From: Clostridium sp. CAG:492
GTDB lineage: Bacteria > Bacillota > Clostridia > TANB77 > CAG-508
Length of the DNA: 56,064 nt
Assembly (NCBI GenBank): GCA_000434335.1
Contig: FR878266.1
Location: 22,924-78,987 of the forward strand
Direction of reading: 5' to 3'
Shown here: piece by piece, positions 18,006-27,571 of the stretch
Layout: the number at the start of each line of letters is the position of its first letter
Numbering within the stretch: the stretch's first letter is position 1
Translations under genes and position numbers: made by a program
The notes under the pieces: generated by a model
Seen by the model: only the letters and a program-made list of their open reading frames with translations
What the model was told of the DNA's origin: nothing
Database searches by the model: none

Positions 18006-20414
18006 ATGTTTATGGATTATAACTTTAAAGAAGTTGAAAAAAAATGGAAAAAATATTGGAAAGATAATGAAACATTTAAAACTGATGTATGGGATTTTTC
18101 TAAACCTAAATATTACGCATTAGATATGTTTCCATATCCTTCTGGTGTAGGTCTTCATGCTGGTCATGTTGAAGGTTATACTGCTACAGATATAATTGCT
18201 AGATTTAAAAGAATGCAAGGATATAATGTTCTACACCCTATGGGATGGGATGCATTTGGTTTACCTGCTGAACAATATGCTATTACTACAGGAAATCATC
18301 CAGATGGTTTTACAGAAAAAAATATAGCTACATTTAAAAATCAATTGGAAAATTTAGGTCTTTCTTATGACTGGAGCAAAGAGCTATCTACAACAGACCC
18401 TAATTTTTATAAATGGACTCAATGGATTTTTAAACAATTATATTTAGATGGTTATGCCAAATTAGTTAATATGCCAGTTAACTGGTGTGAAGGTTTAGGT
18501 ACTGTTTTAGCTAATGACGAGGTAATTGATGGAAAAAGTGAAAGAGGTGGATTTCCTGTTGTTCGTAAAAATATGAAACAATGGATTATCGAAACTCCAA
18601 AATTTGCAGAAAAATTACTTGAAAATCTTGAAAACCTTGATTGGCCTGAATCAACAAAAGAAATTCAAATAAATTGGATTGGAAAATCTGTTGGTGCACA
18701 TGTAAACTTTAAAGTTGCTGGTCATGATGGTTTATCATTTACAGTTTTTACAACAAGATGTGATACTCTTTTTGGTGCGACATATTGTGTTCTTGCTCCA
18801 GAAAGTGATTTAGTAAAACAAATAACAACACTAGATCAAAAGAGCGCAGTTGACAAATATATAAAAATTTGTAGCACAAAATCAGACTTAGAAAGAACAG
18901 AATTAAATAAAGAAAAAACAGGTGTATTTACAGGTGCATATGCTATAAATCCTGTAAATGGAAAAGAAATTCCAATTTGGATCTCTGACTATGTTTTAGC
19001 ATCATACGGAACTGGTGCAATTATGGCTGTTCCAGCTCATGATACAAGAGATTATGAATTTGCAACAAAATTCAATATAGATATAATTCCTGTATTAGAA
19101 GGTGGAGATATTTCTAAAGAAGCCTTCACAGGTGATGGATTACATATCAATTCTGAATTTTTAAATGGTCTTAATAAAGAAGATGCTATTTCAAAAATGT
19201 TAAATTGGTTAGAAGAAAATAATGTAGGACATAAACAAGTTAATTATAAAATTCGTGATTGGATTTTTGCTAGACAACGTTATTGGGGTGAACCTATTCC
19301 AATTGTTAATTTTGAAGATGGAACAAGTACTGCTTTAGATGACTCAGAATTACCACTTGTATTACCTAAATTACAAGATTATGCTCCAAGTAAAAATGGA
19401 GATAGTCCTCTTGAAAAAGCTACTGATTGGGTAAATGTAACTGTAAATGGTAAAAAAGGGAAAAGAGAAACAAGTACTATGCCAGGAAGTGCAGGTTCAA
19501 GCTGGTATTTCTTAAGATATATTGACCCACATAATGATAAACAAATTGCAGACCCTGAATTATTAAAACATTGGCTACCAGTAGACTTATACATTGGTGG
19601 ACCAGAACATGCAGTTGGACATTTAATTTATTCAAGAGTATGGAACAATTATTTACATGATAAAAATATAGTACCAGTTGCTGAACCATTCAAAAAGTTA
19701 GTTCATCAAGGAATGATATTAGGTGCAAATGGTATTAAAATGGGTAAAAGATATCCTGAATTTGCAGTTAATCCAAATGATATCGTTGATCAATATGGTG
19801 CAGATACATTAAGATTATACGAAATGTTTATGGGACCACTTGAAGCTAATAAACCTTGGAACGAAAATGGTGTTGAGGGTGCAAGAAGATTTATTGAGCG
19901 TGTATATAGAATGTTTGAAGAAAAAAATCTTACTGATTCAATAAATCCTAACTTGGAAAAAGTTTATAATACAACAGTAAAAAAGGTTACTGAAGATTAT
20001 GATAAATTATCTTTCAATACTGCCATTAGCCAATTAATGATATTTGTTAATACTGTATATAAAGAAAATGATTTACCAAAAGAATATGCTGAAGGATTTA
20101 TTCAATTATTAAACCCTATTGCCCCATTTATTACTGAAGAAATTTGGAATACATTTTTAGGACATACAGAATCAATTACATATTCAAAATGGCCTACATA
20201 TGATGAATCAAAAACTATTGATGATGAAATTGAATTACCTATTCAATTAAATGGAAAATTAAAAACAACATTAAAAATTCAAAAAGATTCTGATGAATCA
20301 ACAGTAAAGGAAATTGTTCATAATAATGATACAGTAAAATCTTTAACAGAAGGAAAAACAATAGTAAAAGAAATTTATGTAAAAAATAAAATTTATAATA
20401 TTGTTGTAAAATAA
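18006..20414 (+). CDS. leuS: Leucyl-tRNA synthetase
   Basis: Class I synthetase that charges tRNA-Leu. The class I HIGH motif appears as PYPSGVGLHAGHVEGYTATD. The editing domain (about residues 225-410) has the threonine-rich motif FTTRCDTLFGATYC and the conserved Asp in AVPAHDTRDYEF. The KMSKS loop reads GIKMGKRYPEF, a variant with Gly and Arg at the usual Ser positions. ARQRYWGEPIPIV and AGSSWYFLRYID are also conserved. Length 802 aa is normal. ATG 18006 has GAAAGGA 4 bases upstream, while ATG 18012 gives 10-base spacing and the more usual MDYNFKE start; either is possible. Convergent with the LCP gene. Confidence 0.97.
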   Translation: MFMDYNFKEVEKKWKKYWKDNETFKTDVWDFSKPKYYALDMFPYPSGVGLHAGHVEGYTATDIIARFKRMQGYNVLHPMGWDAFGLPAEQYAITTGNHPDGFTEKNIATFKNQLENLGLSYDWSKELSTTDPNFYKWTQWIFKQLYLDGYAKLVNMPVNWCEGLGTVLANDEVIDGKSERGGFPVVRKNMKQWIIETPKFAEKLLENLENLDWPESTKEIQINWIGKSVGAHVNFKVAGHDGLSFTVFTTRCDTLFGATYCVLAPESDLVKQITTLDQKSAVDKYIKICSTKSDLERTELNKEKTGVFTGAYAINPVNGKEIPIWISDYVLASYGTGAIMAVPAHDTRDYEFATKFNIDIIPVLEGGDISKEAFTGDGLHINSEFLNGLNKEDAISKMLNWLEENNVGHKQVNYKIRDWIFARQRYWGEPIPIVNFEDGTSTALDDSELPLVLPKLQDYAPSKNGDSPLEKATDWVNVTVNGKKGKRETSTMPGSAGSSWYFLRYIDPHNDKQIADPELLKHWLPVDLYIGGPEHAVGHLIYSRVWNNYLHDKNIVPVAEPFKKLVHQGMILGANGIKMGKRYPEFAVNPNDIVDQYGADTLRLYEMFMGPLEANKPWNENGVEGARRFIERVYRMFEEKNLTDSINPNLEKVYNTTVKKVTEDYDKLSFNTAISQLMIFVNTVYKENDLPKEYAEGFIQLLNPIAPFITEEIWNTFLGHTESITYSKWPTYDESKTIDDEIELPIQLNGKLKTTLKIQKDSDESTVKEIVHNNDTVKSLTEGKTIVKEIYVKNKIYNIVVK

Positions 20415-20430
20415 ATCTTTCAAAGAAAAA

Positions 20431-20463
20431 AATAAAAATCCACTTAATGTGGATTTTTATTTT
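20431..20463. terminator. Bidirectional terminator between leuS and the LCP gene
   Basis: AAAAATCCAC pairs with GTGGATTTTT around TTAAT, with T runs in both directions. Confidence 0.85.
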
Positions 20464-21940
20464 ATTCTTCTATTTTTTGCTCTTTTACTGTATCTGTATC
20501 GTTGTTTTTAGATTCAGTATTATTCTTTTCCGTATTTTCATTAGTTTTATTATTATCATTTGTTCCATTTTCTATTTTATTCTGAACTGTATTTTCCTTT
20601 TTTATAGTGTTTTCCTTTTTTTCGTCATCATCTTTTTCATTTTTTACAGATTGATTTTTGGTTTCATTTTTACTTTTTACTGTATTTTTTATAGTATTAT
20701 TCGTAGTATTTTTTGTTTGATTTACAACTGTATTTTTCTTGTTTACTGTTTCGTTTTTCGTTGTAGTATTTTTGCTTTTTGTTGTTTTTGTTTTTTTTAC
20801 ATTTGTCTTTATATACTTTGCTTTTTCTTTGTCATCAAGGCCTAATTTCTGTATATATCCATTGATTAATTCGCTTGTTTCTGATGAATCAGCTTTATAA
20901 AACCATAATTCATTTATTTTTTCAGGTGTTCCTGGTAATTGGTCCATTTCTAAATTATTTACATCAAAACTTGTAGCATATGGTACATATCCTAATATTT
21001 TTGATAAGGTAATATCTGTTTTTAAATTTTTAAAAATAGCATTTGTAATTTCTTTTACTTTATCTATGTTATTCCATTGAACAACCTGTGTAGCTATTGC
21101 TTTTAGAAATTCTCTTTGGGTTTTCATTCTTCCTTCATCATTATCCCCATATTCTGCACTATATGTTGTTCCATTATTATTGTGTCTAAATCTAACTAAT
21201 TGCTCTGCTTTTTCACCATTTATTTTTTGTTGACCTGCTTTTAAATGAATGTGTAAATCTTGTGTGTCATCATCATAATCCATATTTATAGGGACATCGA
21301 AGTCAACACCTCCAATAGCATCAACAATTTCTATTAAAGCACTTGTTTTTACAGTAATATAATAATCTATATTTATACCAGTTAAATTTTCAACTGCCTC
21401 GACCGTTTTTTGTGGACTTTTTTGATATAATGCATTGATTTTATCAAAGCCTCCTGCTGTTGCTTCATTTGAACCAACAAATGTGTCTCTTGGTATCGAT
21501 AATATAAAAGCTTGATTTGTTTCAGGATTAAATCCTGCTAACATTATTGTATCTGTCAATTCTGCAGATATATCTTCACTAACCCCCATTATCAATACAA
21601 AAATTGGATCTTTATCAGCAATGGTATCTTTCATAAGATTCATAACAGCTCCTGTAAAACTACCTCCTGCTTTATATAAATATGTTCCGAAGACAGTTCC
21701 CATTATCAAAAATAAAATTAATAATATTGAAAGAACTATTTTTAATGCTTTTTTAGGTTTCTTTTCTTTTTCCTGATTTTGATATTTTCCAGCCATTCCA
21801 AATTCATTAAAATTATTTTTTGATTTACTGTCATTTTTGTCTTTTTTATTACTTTTTTTATTTATATTTTTCTTTTCCAATTTGCTATTCTTAGTATCTT
21901 GTACCTTCGAATGTCTTCCGACCTTTTCCATCTGGTCCAT
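20462..21940 (-). CDS. LytR-CpsA-Psr (LCP) family protein
   Basis: Membrane-anchored phosphotransferase family that attaches glycopolymers to peptidoglycan. A Lys-rich cytoplasmic N-terminus of about 65 residues precedes one membrane segment (IVLSILLILFLIMGTVFG). The LCP domain at about 110-320 has the conserved text TDTIMLAGFNPETNQAFILS, IPRDTFV and LVRFRHNNNG. A low-complexity tail of about 110 residues rich in Lys, Asn, Thr and Glu follows. The best ribosome binding site (GGAGAG) precedes another ATG at 21959 in a different frame (MSRRDNNGPDGKG). Dropping one C at 21920 would join that N-terminus to this protein, so the true start may be upstream with a frameshift in this sequence. Confidence 0.9.
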   Translation of the reverse strand: MDQMEKVGRHSKVQDTKNSKLEKKNINKKSNKKDKNDSKSKNNFNEFGMAGKYQNQEKEKKPKKALKIVLSILLILFLIMGTVFGTYLYKAGGSFTGAVMNLMKDTIADKDPIFVLIMGVSEDISAELTDTIMLAGFNPETNQAFILSIPRDTFVGSNEATAGGFDKINALYQKSPQKTVEAVENLTGINIDYYITVKTSALIEIVDAIGGVDFDVPINMDYDDDTQDLHIHLKAGQQKINGEKAEQLVRFRHNNNGTTYSAEYGDNDEGRMKTQREFLKAIATQVVQWNNIDKVKEITNAIFKNLKTDITLSKILGYVPYATSFDVNNLEMDQLPGTPEKINELWFYKADSSETSELINGYIQKLGLDDKEKAKYIKTNVKKTKTTKSKNTTTKNETVNKKNTVVNQTKNTTNNTIKNTVKSKNETKNQSVKNEKDDDEKKENTIKKENTVQNKIENGTNDNNKTNENTEKNNTESKNNDTDTVKEQKIEE

Positions 21941-22198
21941 TATTATCTCTTCTACTCATTTTCTCTCCAATAAAAAAACTTATTTAAAATTGATATATAT
22001 TAAAATTATATTTGTAAATATGTATTTTACATTTATAATTATTATTTCCAATTTTTTTCAAAATATTATATTTCACAATATTTTAATTGATTTTACTATT
22101 GAATAAATTCAATGTCAACATTAAACCTATTTAAATTGTAAAATTCACACTTTCTTCACAAAGTATTACTTATTAGTAAAATTTCTGTTTTATGATAC

Positions 22199-22352
22199 AA
22201 AAAAAGCCCAGCAAAATGCTGAGCTTTCGCCAATTCACCACAGCCACCTTTATTAAGGTAACCCATCTGTAAGCAGACGTGTGTTTTGGCATGTCGCCAT
22301 CTAAGTTGCATAACTTGATGTCATATATATAAACCGATGATATCATCGGACT
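22199..22352 (-). ncRNA. Candidate structured small RNA with its own promoter and terminator
   Basis: The 530-base gap between the LCP and UDG genes contains an apparent RNA gene read leftward. Directly after a sigma-A promoter come a hairpin (CCGAUGAUAUCAUCGG with UAUAUA flanks) and a second hairpin (CAUCAAGUU / AACUUAGAUG). Next is a branched domain closed by GCCAA / UUGGC that contains UCUG-CUUA-CAGA and ACCUUAAUAAAGGU hairpins. It ends in a strong terminator (AGCUCAGCA / UGCUGGGCU plus seven U). Every helix was found by eye. I do not recognise the class: it is not tmRNA, SRP RNA, RNase P or a common riboswitch. No ORF is present. Confidence 0.65.
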
Positions 22353-22358
22353 ACTTAT

Positions 22359-22387
22359 ATATTAACATAATTATTTGTCTAAATCAA
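22359..22387 (-). promoter_or_regulatory. Sigma-A-type promoter of the candidate small RNA
   Basis: Read leftward: TTGATT (22382-22387), 17-base spacer, TAATAT (22359-22364). The predicted start is about 22352, at the base of the first hairpin. Confidence 0.65.
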
Positions 22388-22471
22388 TAATTTTTCCTTT
22401 TTTTTACTTTTTTTTATACGATTAAAGTTCACATGTACTCACATATTGATTTAATATATCGCTTAATTTTA

Positions 22472-23032
22472 TTATTTTTCAAATTCTGAATATCTTTCAA
22501 TTACCAATTTTAAATCACACCAAAACTCAATCTTTTTATTTTCATCTCTTAATAAAGCAGCCGGATGCCAAGTTGGCATATAATAAATTCCCTTTTTTTC
22601 AATCCATCTTCCCCTACTTGCAGTAATTGAATACTCTTTTCCCAAAATATTTTTTAATGCTGTACTTCCTAATAATACAATTATTTTAGGTTTTACAAGA
22701 ATCACTTGATTACGCAAATAATCAAGACAAGCCTCTGCCTCATCCGCTTCTGGTACTCTATTTGCAGGAGGTCTACATTTTACAATATTTGCAATATATA
22801 ATTCATCTCTTTTAATTTCAAGTCCTTCAAAAGCTGAATTCATCAATTTACCAGCCTTTCCAACAAATGGTTGACCAAGTCTATCCTCGTCTGCCCCAGG
22901 GCCTTCTCCAATTAACATTATATCAGCATTTTTATTACCTTGACCAAAAACTATATTATTTCTATTTGTACATAACTTACATTTTTTGCAATTAATTATT
23001 GATTTTTCTAAATCTTCCCAATTACTATACAT
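22472..23032 (-). CDS. Uracil-DNA glycosylase, family 4
   Basis: Removes uracil from DNA in base-excision repair. Family 4 enzymes hold a 4Fe-4S cluster; its ligands are visible as CKKCKLC near residues 15-21, with further Cys in IVKCRPPANR and AEACLDYL. Catalytic-site motifs are MLIGEGPGADEDRLGQPFVG (about 39-58) and the C-terminal TWHPAALLRD. Length 186 aa is normal. The gene lies 79 bases downstream of pgeF, in the same direction. Confidence 0.93.
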   Translation of the reverse strand: MYSNWEDLEKSIINCKKCKLCTNRNNIVFGQGNKNADIMLIGEGPGADEDRLGQPFVGKAGKLMNSAFEGLEIKRDELYIANIVKCRPPANRVPEADEAEACLDYLRNQVILVKPKIIVLLGSTALKNILGKEYSITASRGRWIEKKGIYYMPTWHPAALLRDENKKIEFWCDLKLVIERYSEFEK

Positions 23033-23111
23033 TATATCATTTCCTTGCTTTCATTTTACACTTTTATTACCACATATCATTATATATATCAAATTTTATA
23101 ATAAATTGCAA

Positions 23112-23891
23112 TTAGATTAAACACATAATTGCTGCATTTCTACCAGCATTTTGCTTTTCAGTTCTGTATGAATGCAATATATCACTATTGCAAACTGTAC
23201 ATATACCTGAATCTATTATATTTTCTTCTTTCAAACCACAGCTCTTCATCATGTTTATATTTGCTTTAACTGCATCTATATAATATTTTTGTTTTCCATC
23301 TACAACTTCTCCCACTTTTATAATTGATTCATCATTAAAAGCTTGCATAAACAAATCTTTTACATCTTCCTCAACTTGAAAGTGACATTGCCTTATTGTT
23401 GGACCTATACAACAAATTATATCTTCAGGATTACAATTATATTCTTCCTGCATTTTTTGAACTGCAACCATACCAATTTTTTGCACAGTCCCCCTCCATC
23501 CAGAATGAATATCACCTATTACATTTTTTATAGGATCATACAAAAACAATGCTGTACAATCAGCAAAATATAAAGATAGAGCTTTATTTTTTTTATCTGT
23601 TATTAATCCATCAACCTCATCAAAATTAGAGCTCTCATCATCTTCATTTACAATTCTTACAATTTTAGTATGTGTCTGTTTTGGATGTACTATATTCTCA
23701 TTATTTATATTAATCTCCTTACATATTTTTTTGTAATCATCACTATCCTTAGTGCTATTTTTAAAATCTAATGGTTTTAATGTATAGCAATGTTTTAACT
23801 TGTTTTGATATTGTAATAATCTTTTAAATTGTAGATATTGTATATTATTATTTTTAATATGGATAATATTTTCATTTGATAAATCTTTCAT
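23112..23891 (-). CDS. pgeF: Peptidoglycan editing factor PgeF (YfiH/laccase-domain family)
   Basis: Cytoplasmic member of the multicopper-polyphenol-oxidase-like family. Characterised homologues remove mis-incorporated residues from cell-wall precursors, or act on purine nucleosides. Metal-site motifs are visible: HPKQTHTKIV (about residue 77), YFADCTALFLYD and IGDIHSGWRGTVQKIG, then CIGPTIRQCHFQV. The end shows SDILHSYRTEKQNAGRNAA, as in the family. It follows addB by 26 bases and is probably co-transcribed with it. Confidence 0.92.
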   Translation of the reverse strand: MKDLSNENIIHIKNNNIQYLQFKRLLQYQNKLKHCYTLKPLDFKNSTKDSDDYKKICKEININNENIVHPKQTHTKIVRIVNEDDESSNFDEVDGLITDKKNKALSLYFADCTALFLYDPIKNVIGDIHSGWRGTVQKIGMVAVQKMQEEYNCNPEDIICCIGPTIRQCHFQVEEDVKDLFMQAFNDESIIKVGEVVDGKQKYYIDAVKANINMMKSCGLKEENIIDSGICTVCNSDILHSYRTEKQNAGRNAAIMCLI

Positions 23892-23917
23892 AAAATCAAC
23901 CCTTCCTATAAAAAAAT

Positions 23918-26900
23918 TTAATTCTCTACTTGTTCTTTTATCATCTCTAAAACAGCATTTTTTTCAGCTTCATTTATATAATTATATTGATTATTGCTAT
24001 TAGCAGTATCAAAACCACAAATTGCTTTATATTTACAATAATCACACGGTGTTTTTTTCTTTTTATAATATGGGTGTATGTCTATATTTCCAGACATTAT
24101 TTCCTCTGAAATTTGTTTTATTATTTTATTCATATATTTTTGTAAATATTCAAATTGTTTTCGCGATACACCACTTGTTTTTGTTTGACTTAAGTCTCCA
24201 TCTTTTCCAATATATGCTGGCACTATTGTTGAAGCTCCCTTTTCTAATTTATTGTCCATCATTTTTACAATATTTATATCTGCTAATATTAATCCCTGCA
24301 TTTTGAATTTTTTTCTTATTTCATTTTCAATATCTTCTTCAGACATATTTTTAGATGATTTTATAATTGGATCAATTAAATTAAAATATAGTACACCAGC
24401 AGGAAGCACATCTTCTTCTTTGCAGGCAGCATCCAAATATGTTAATAATTGTAACTGTAATCCTGCATAAACAGAATTTAGCTCTATATTTTTTACAGAT
24501 GATTTATAATCTATAATTCTTATGTATTTATCTTCCGCAGTTTTTGCAATATCTATTCTGTCTATCTTTCCTGTAATTTCAACTTTTTTACCATTTTCCA
24601 AATCTATAATTATTGGACTGTATTCTTTTCCCTCTTTAAACTCAACCTCGTTTCCAAGCACTTCAAAATCACTATATTTTAAACTTTCTAATATATATTT
24701 CATAGATTTTTTTACAACTCTTTTTAATCTAGCTGCTAAAACCTTATACTTCGGAGCACTTGAAAAAATAAAATTCTTATTTAATCCTAATTTTTCATTT
24801 ATAATTTCTTCAATAATGTCATTTGTTTCTTCTTCAGTTAAAAATTTTATTTTAATGTTTCGTTCCCTTACAATATTAAAAAAAGTATCTATTGTATCAT
24901 GCATAAAAGAACCAGTATCTAACGAGTCAACTTTAAAGCTATCCTTTTCAGATATGTTTAATCCATATTTTAAATAATAAGAAAATGGACATGATTTATA
25001 TTGTTCCAACCTTGATACACTCGTTTTTAATGTTTTTCCATATAATTTTTCTATATTTTCTTTATTTATTCGCTCTGGCATATTTGTATAACTAATTGCC
25101 TTTAAACTGTTAACTAATTTATATTTCCAATTTTCATTACTCATATAATAATTATATGCTGTAATCCATTTATCATCTAAATCTTTATCTTCATCTTTAT
25201 AATCTCTTAATTGATTTAAAAGTTCCTCAAATGTGTTATTTTCAATTAAAATTTCAGACTCTTTTTTTATTATATCGCTATCTTCTTTAATTGTAGGGAA
25301 TAACTTTTTAATTTTAGATACTAGCATTGACGCTCTTAAGGTTTTTCCATCAGCTCCTGATGACGAATATGATAAATATATACTTTCACTTGCAGCAGTA
25401 AATGCTTTGTATATATTAAAATTATCTTCATATAATCTTTCAATCGTTCCTTTAGCAAGTTCAATTCCATTTTCTTTCAAAATAGCTCTATCATTATCAT
25501 TAAAATATCCCTCATTTTTATTAACACTTGGAAACATTCCATCATTTAAACCAATTATAAAAACAGTTCTAATTTTATGACTTCTTGATCTATCTATATC
25601 CCCTAATATTACTTGATCCTGTGTTCCTGGTATTTTACCTAAATTACTATTTCCAAGACCTGTTTTTAAAATCTGCATATATCTTTCAAAAGTAATTTTT
25701 TCATCACCAAATACCAATACAATTTCATCTAACACTTGCATTATTATTTTCCAGCTTGTTTCATATTCTGTTGCGATTTCCACCTTATTTAAATTTAAAA
25801 GCTCTTCTCTTTTTTCTTCTAACTTTCTATCAATTTCATTCTCGATTAAAAACTCATACAATCTTTTTGTTATTTCTTTTGCGGAATTCGTTCCTAATAA
25901 ATTTTCTTTAAACTTAATTAATGGATTTACAATTATTTTTCTTATTTCTCTAAATCTTTCTATTTGTGCTCTATTTGTATCATCTTCATCATGAAAATTC
26001 CACTCACCTTTATACCATTTACTATATTTTATTCCCCATTTTAAACAATAATTTTCTAATGCATATATTTCTTCTGGTTCAATATCTAAAAATCCAGTCT
26101 TTATATAATTAAAAACTGATTCATATGACCAATTTTTTGCAAATATTTCTAGAATAGATAACAAATATTTTACTATTATATTTTGACTTAAATCTTTCTT
26201 TTCATCTATAAAAACTGGAATTTGATATTTGTTAAATATAACCTTACATAAATTTGAATATATATCCAAATTTTTAGTAATTATAGAAATGTCACGATAT
26301 CTATATCCTTCATTTTTGACTAATTTAACAATTTTTATTGCAATATTTTCTATTTCAGAATATTGGTTATTTGCTAAAAACAAATGTATATTTTTTAAAT
26401 TTTCATTTTCATATTTTTTATATGGTACAGAATACAAATTTTTCTCAATGTGTTTTAATTCATCATTTTTAAATCTCCATACTTTTTCCATAAATACAGG
26501 TTTGTCCATTTTTACATTTGCTTCTTTAGCAACATCTTTTATTTTTTGAACAGTTTGTTTATTAGCATAAAAAATATCTGTATCAGGAGAATTACTTTCT
26601 TCTAGGGAATCTGTACAAACATTAATTGTTACTTGGCTTGCCATATTTAATAAAATTTTAATTATATCATACTCTTGCTTTGTAAATCCAACAAACTCAT
26701 CTATGTAAATAAGTGTGTTTTCAAAAATATTTGTTTCAGGCAATTGATTAGCAAGTATTGTTAATACATCATTTTCATCAATATATTTATTTTGTATAGT
26801 TTCTTCAAACTTGCTAAACACAATTTTCATATCATTCATTTTAGATTTTAAATATTTATCTTTTGAACTTTCAATCATTTCATCCAAATTTTCTAAACTG

Positions 26901-27292
26901 ACACCATGTTTTTTAAACTCAGTTATTTGAGTTGATATTAGCTCTATATTTTCATCAGACTTGCCTAAAAAATTTAAATTAGATTTTTCATTTAATAAAA
27001 TATTATAAATAAGCATAGCCTTTCCACATGGAGATAATGCTGTTTTAGTTGCTCCACCAACTTCATTCATTACTCTATATGCCATACGATTAAATGTTAA
27101 AACTTCAGCATTTAAGGCTGCTCCTGTACCAACAGCATTTATTAACTCACGCTCTGCAGTAAAAGAAAATTGCTCTGGAGTTATTATATAAATTTTTTTA
27201 TCACCAGATATTTTTTCTTTTATTTCATTAAATAAAAATGTACTTTTTCCTGTTCCAGATTTTCCATATACTAATCGTAATCCCATACTCAA
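23918..27292 (-). CDS. addB: ATP-dependent helicase/nuclease subunit AddB
   Basis: Subunit of the AddAB enzyme that processes double-strand DNA ends for recombination. The 1124-aa product begins with a Walker A, RLVYGKSGTGKSTFLFNE, and shows IITPEQFSFTAERELI and LIYIDEFVGFTKQEYDII. The C-terminal nuclease domain has the RecB-family core in GKIDRIDIA and IRIIDYKSS. Four Cys for a 4Fe-4S cluster are present: one in EQYKSCPFSYYLKYG and three in CDYCKYKAICGF. AddB usually sits directly upstream of addA; here pgeF and udg follow instead, and addA is not in the window. Confidence 0.95.
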   Translation of the reverse strand: MSMGLRLVYGKSGTGKSTFLFNEIKEKISGDKKIYIITPEQFSFTAERELINAVGTGAALNAEVLTFNRMAYRVMNEVGGATKTALSPCGKAMLIYNILLNEKSNLNFLGKSDENIELISTQITEFKKHGVSLENLDEMIESSKDKYLKSKMNDMKIVFSKFEETIQNKYIDENDVLTILANQLPETNIFENTLIYIDEFVGFTKQEYDIIKILLNMASQVTINVCTDSLEESNSPDTDIFYANKQTVQKIKDVAKEANVKMDKPVFMEKVWRFKNDELKHIEKNLYSVPYKKYENENLKNIHLFLANNQYSEIENIAIKIVKLVKNEGYRYRDISIITKNLDIYSNLCKVIFNKYQIPVFIDEKKDLSQNIIVKYLLSILEIFAKNWSYESVFNYIKTGFLDIEPEEIYALENYCLKWGIKYSKWYKGEWNFHDEDDTNRAQIERFREIRKIIVNPLIKFKENLLGTNSAKEITKRLYEFLIENEIDRKLEEKREELLNLNKVEIATEYETSWKIIMQVLDEIVLVFGDEKITFERYMQILKTGLGNSNLGKIPGTQDQVILGDIDRSRSHKIRTVFIIGLNDGMFPSVNKNEGYFNDNDRAILKENGIELAKGTIERLYEDNFNIYKAFTAASESIYLSYSSSGADGKTLRASMLVSKIKKLFPTIKEDSDIIKKESEILIENNTFEELLNQLRDYKDEDKDLDDKWITAYNYYMSNENWKYKLVNSLKAISYTNMPERINKENIEKLYGKTLKTSVSRLEQYKSCPFSYYLKYGLNISEKDSFKVDSLDTGSFMHDTIDTFFNIVRERNIKIKFLTEEETNDIIEEIINEKLGLNKNFIFSSAPKYKVLAARLKRVVKKSMKYILESLKYSDFEVLGNEVEFKEGKEYSPIIIDLENGKKVEITGKIDRIDIAKTAEDKYIRIIDYKSSVKNIELNSVYAGLQLQLLTYLDAACKEEDVLPAGVLYFNLIDPIIKSSKNMSEEDIENEIRKKFKMQGLILADINIVKMMDNKLEKGASTIVPAYIGKDGDLSQTKTSGVSRKQFEYLQKYMNKIIKQISEEIMSGNIDIHPYYKKKKTPCDYCKYKAICGFDTANSNNQYNYINEAEKNAVLEMIKEQVEN

Positions 27293-27323
27293 TTTCCTTT
27301 CAATTTTTTTATTTTTTTCCTAT

Positions 27324-27527
27324 GTCAGTGGGTTGTTAATGAAGGGCAATGGGGAGCAATGGGAGGTTGTCAATGGTTGTCAATGGGGACGGTTCTTCTT
27401 GACAACTTTAGGCATACATTTGGGATGTAGCTTCAAAGTTGTCAAGAAGAACCGTCCCCATTGACAACCATTGACAACCTCCCATTGCTCCCCATTGACA
27501 ACCTCCATTGACATCACACTGACACAT
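27324..27527. repeat. Long inverted repeat of the GGGGACGGTTCT family
   Basis: The whole 280-base gap between addB and ogg is one palindromic element. The arms at 27351-27409 and 27435-27493 are perfect inverted copies of 59 bases separated by a 25-base centre. Imperfect pairing continues outward, starting GTCAGTG on the left and ending CACTGAC on the right. Each arm holds repeats of TTGTCAATGG next to GGGGACGGTTCTTCTTGACAAC. The core occurs elsewhere in the window at 11088 and 32222, and the outer unit at 1-36. Transcribed, it would form a very stable hairpin. No ORF of note lies inside. Confidence 0.9.
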
Positions 27528-27571
27528 CCCACATTCACACCCACACCAACACTTACTGACATTTTACAAAT

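Noticed and set aside
17826..18006. T-box upstream of leuS
   Set aside because: No GGGTGGCACC motif, and the promoter lies only 36 bases from the start.
22199..22352. Riboswitch or T-box controlling the LCP gene
   Set aside because: It ends in its own terminator about 240 bases before the gene start and has no T-box motif.
27331..27527. Tandem ATTGACAACC units as a CRISPR-like array
   Set aside because: The units are irregular and arranged as an inverted repeat, with no evenly sized unique spacers and no cas genes in the window.
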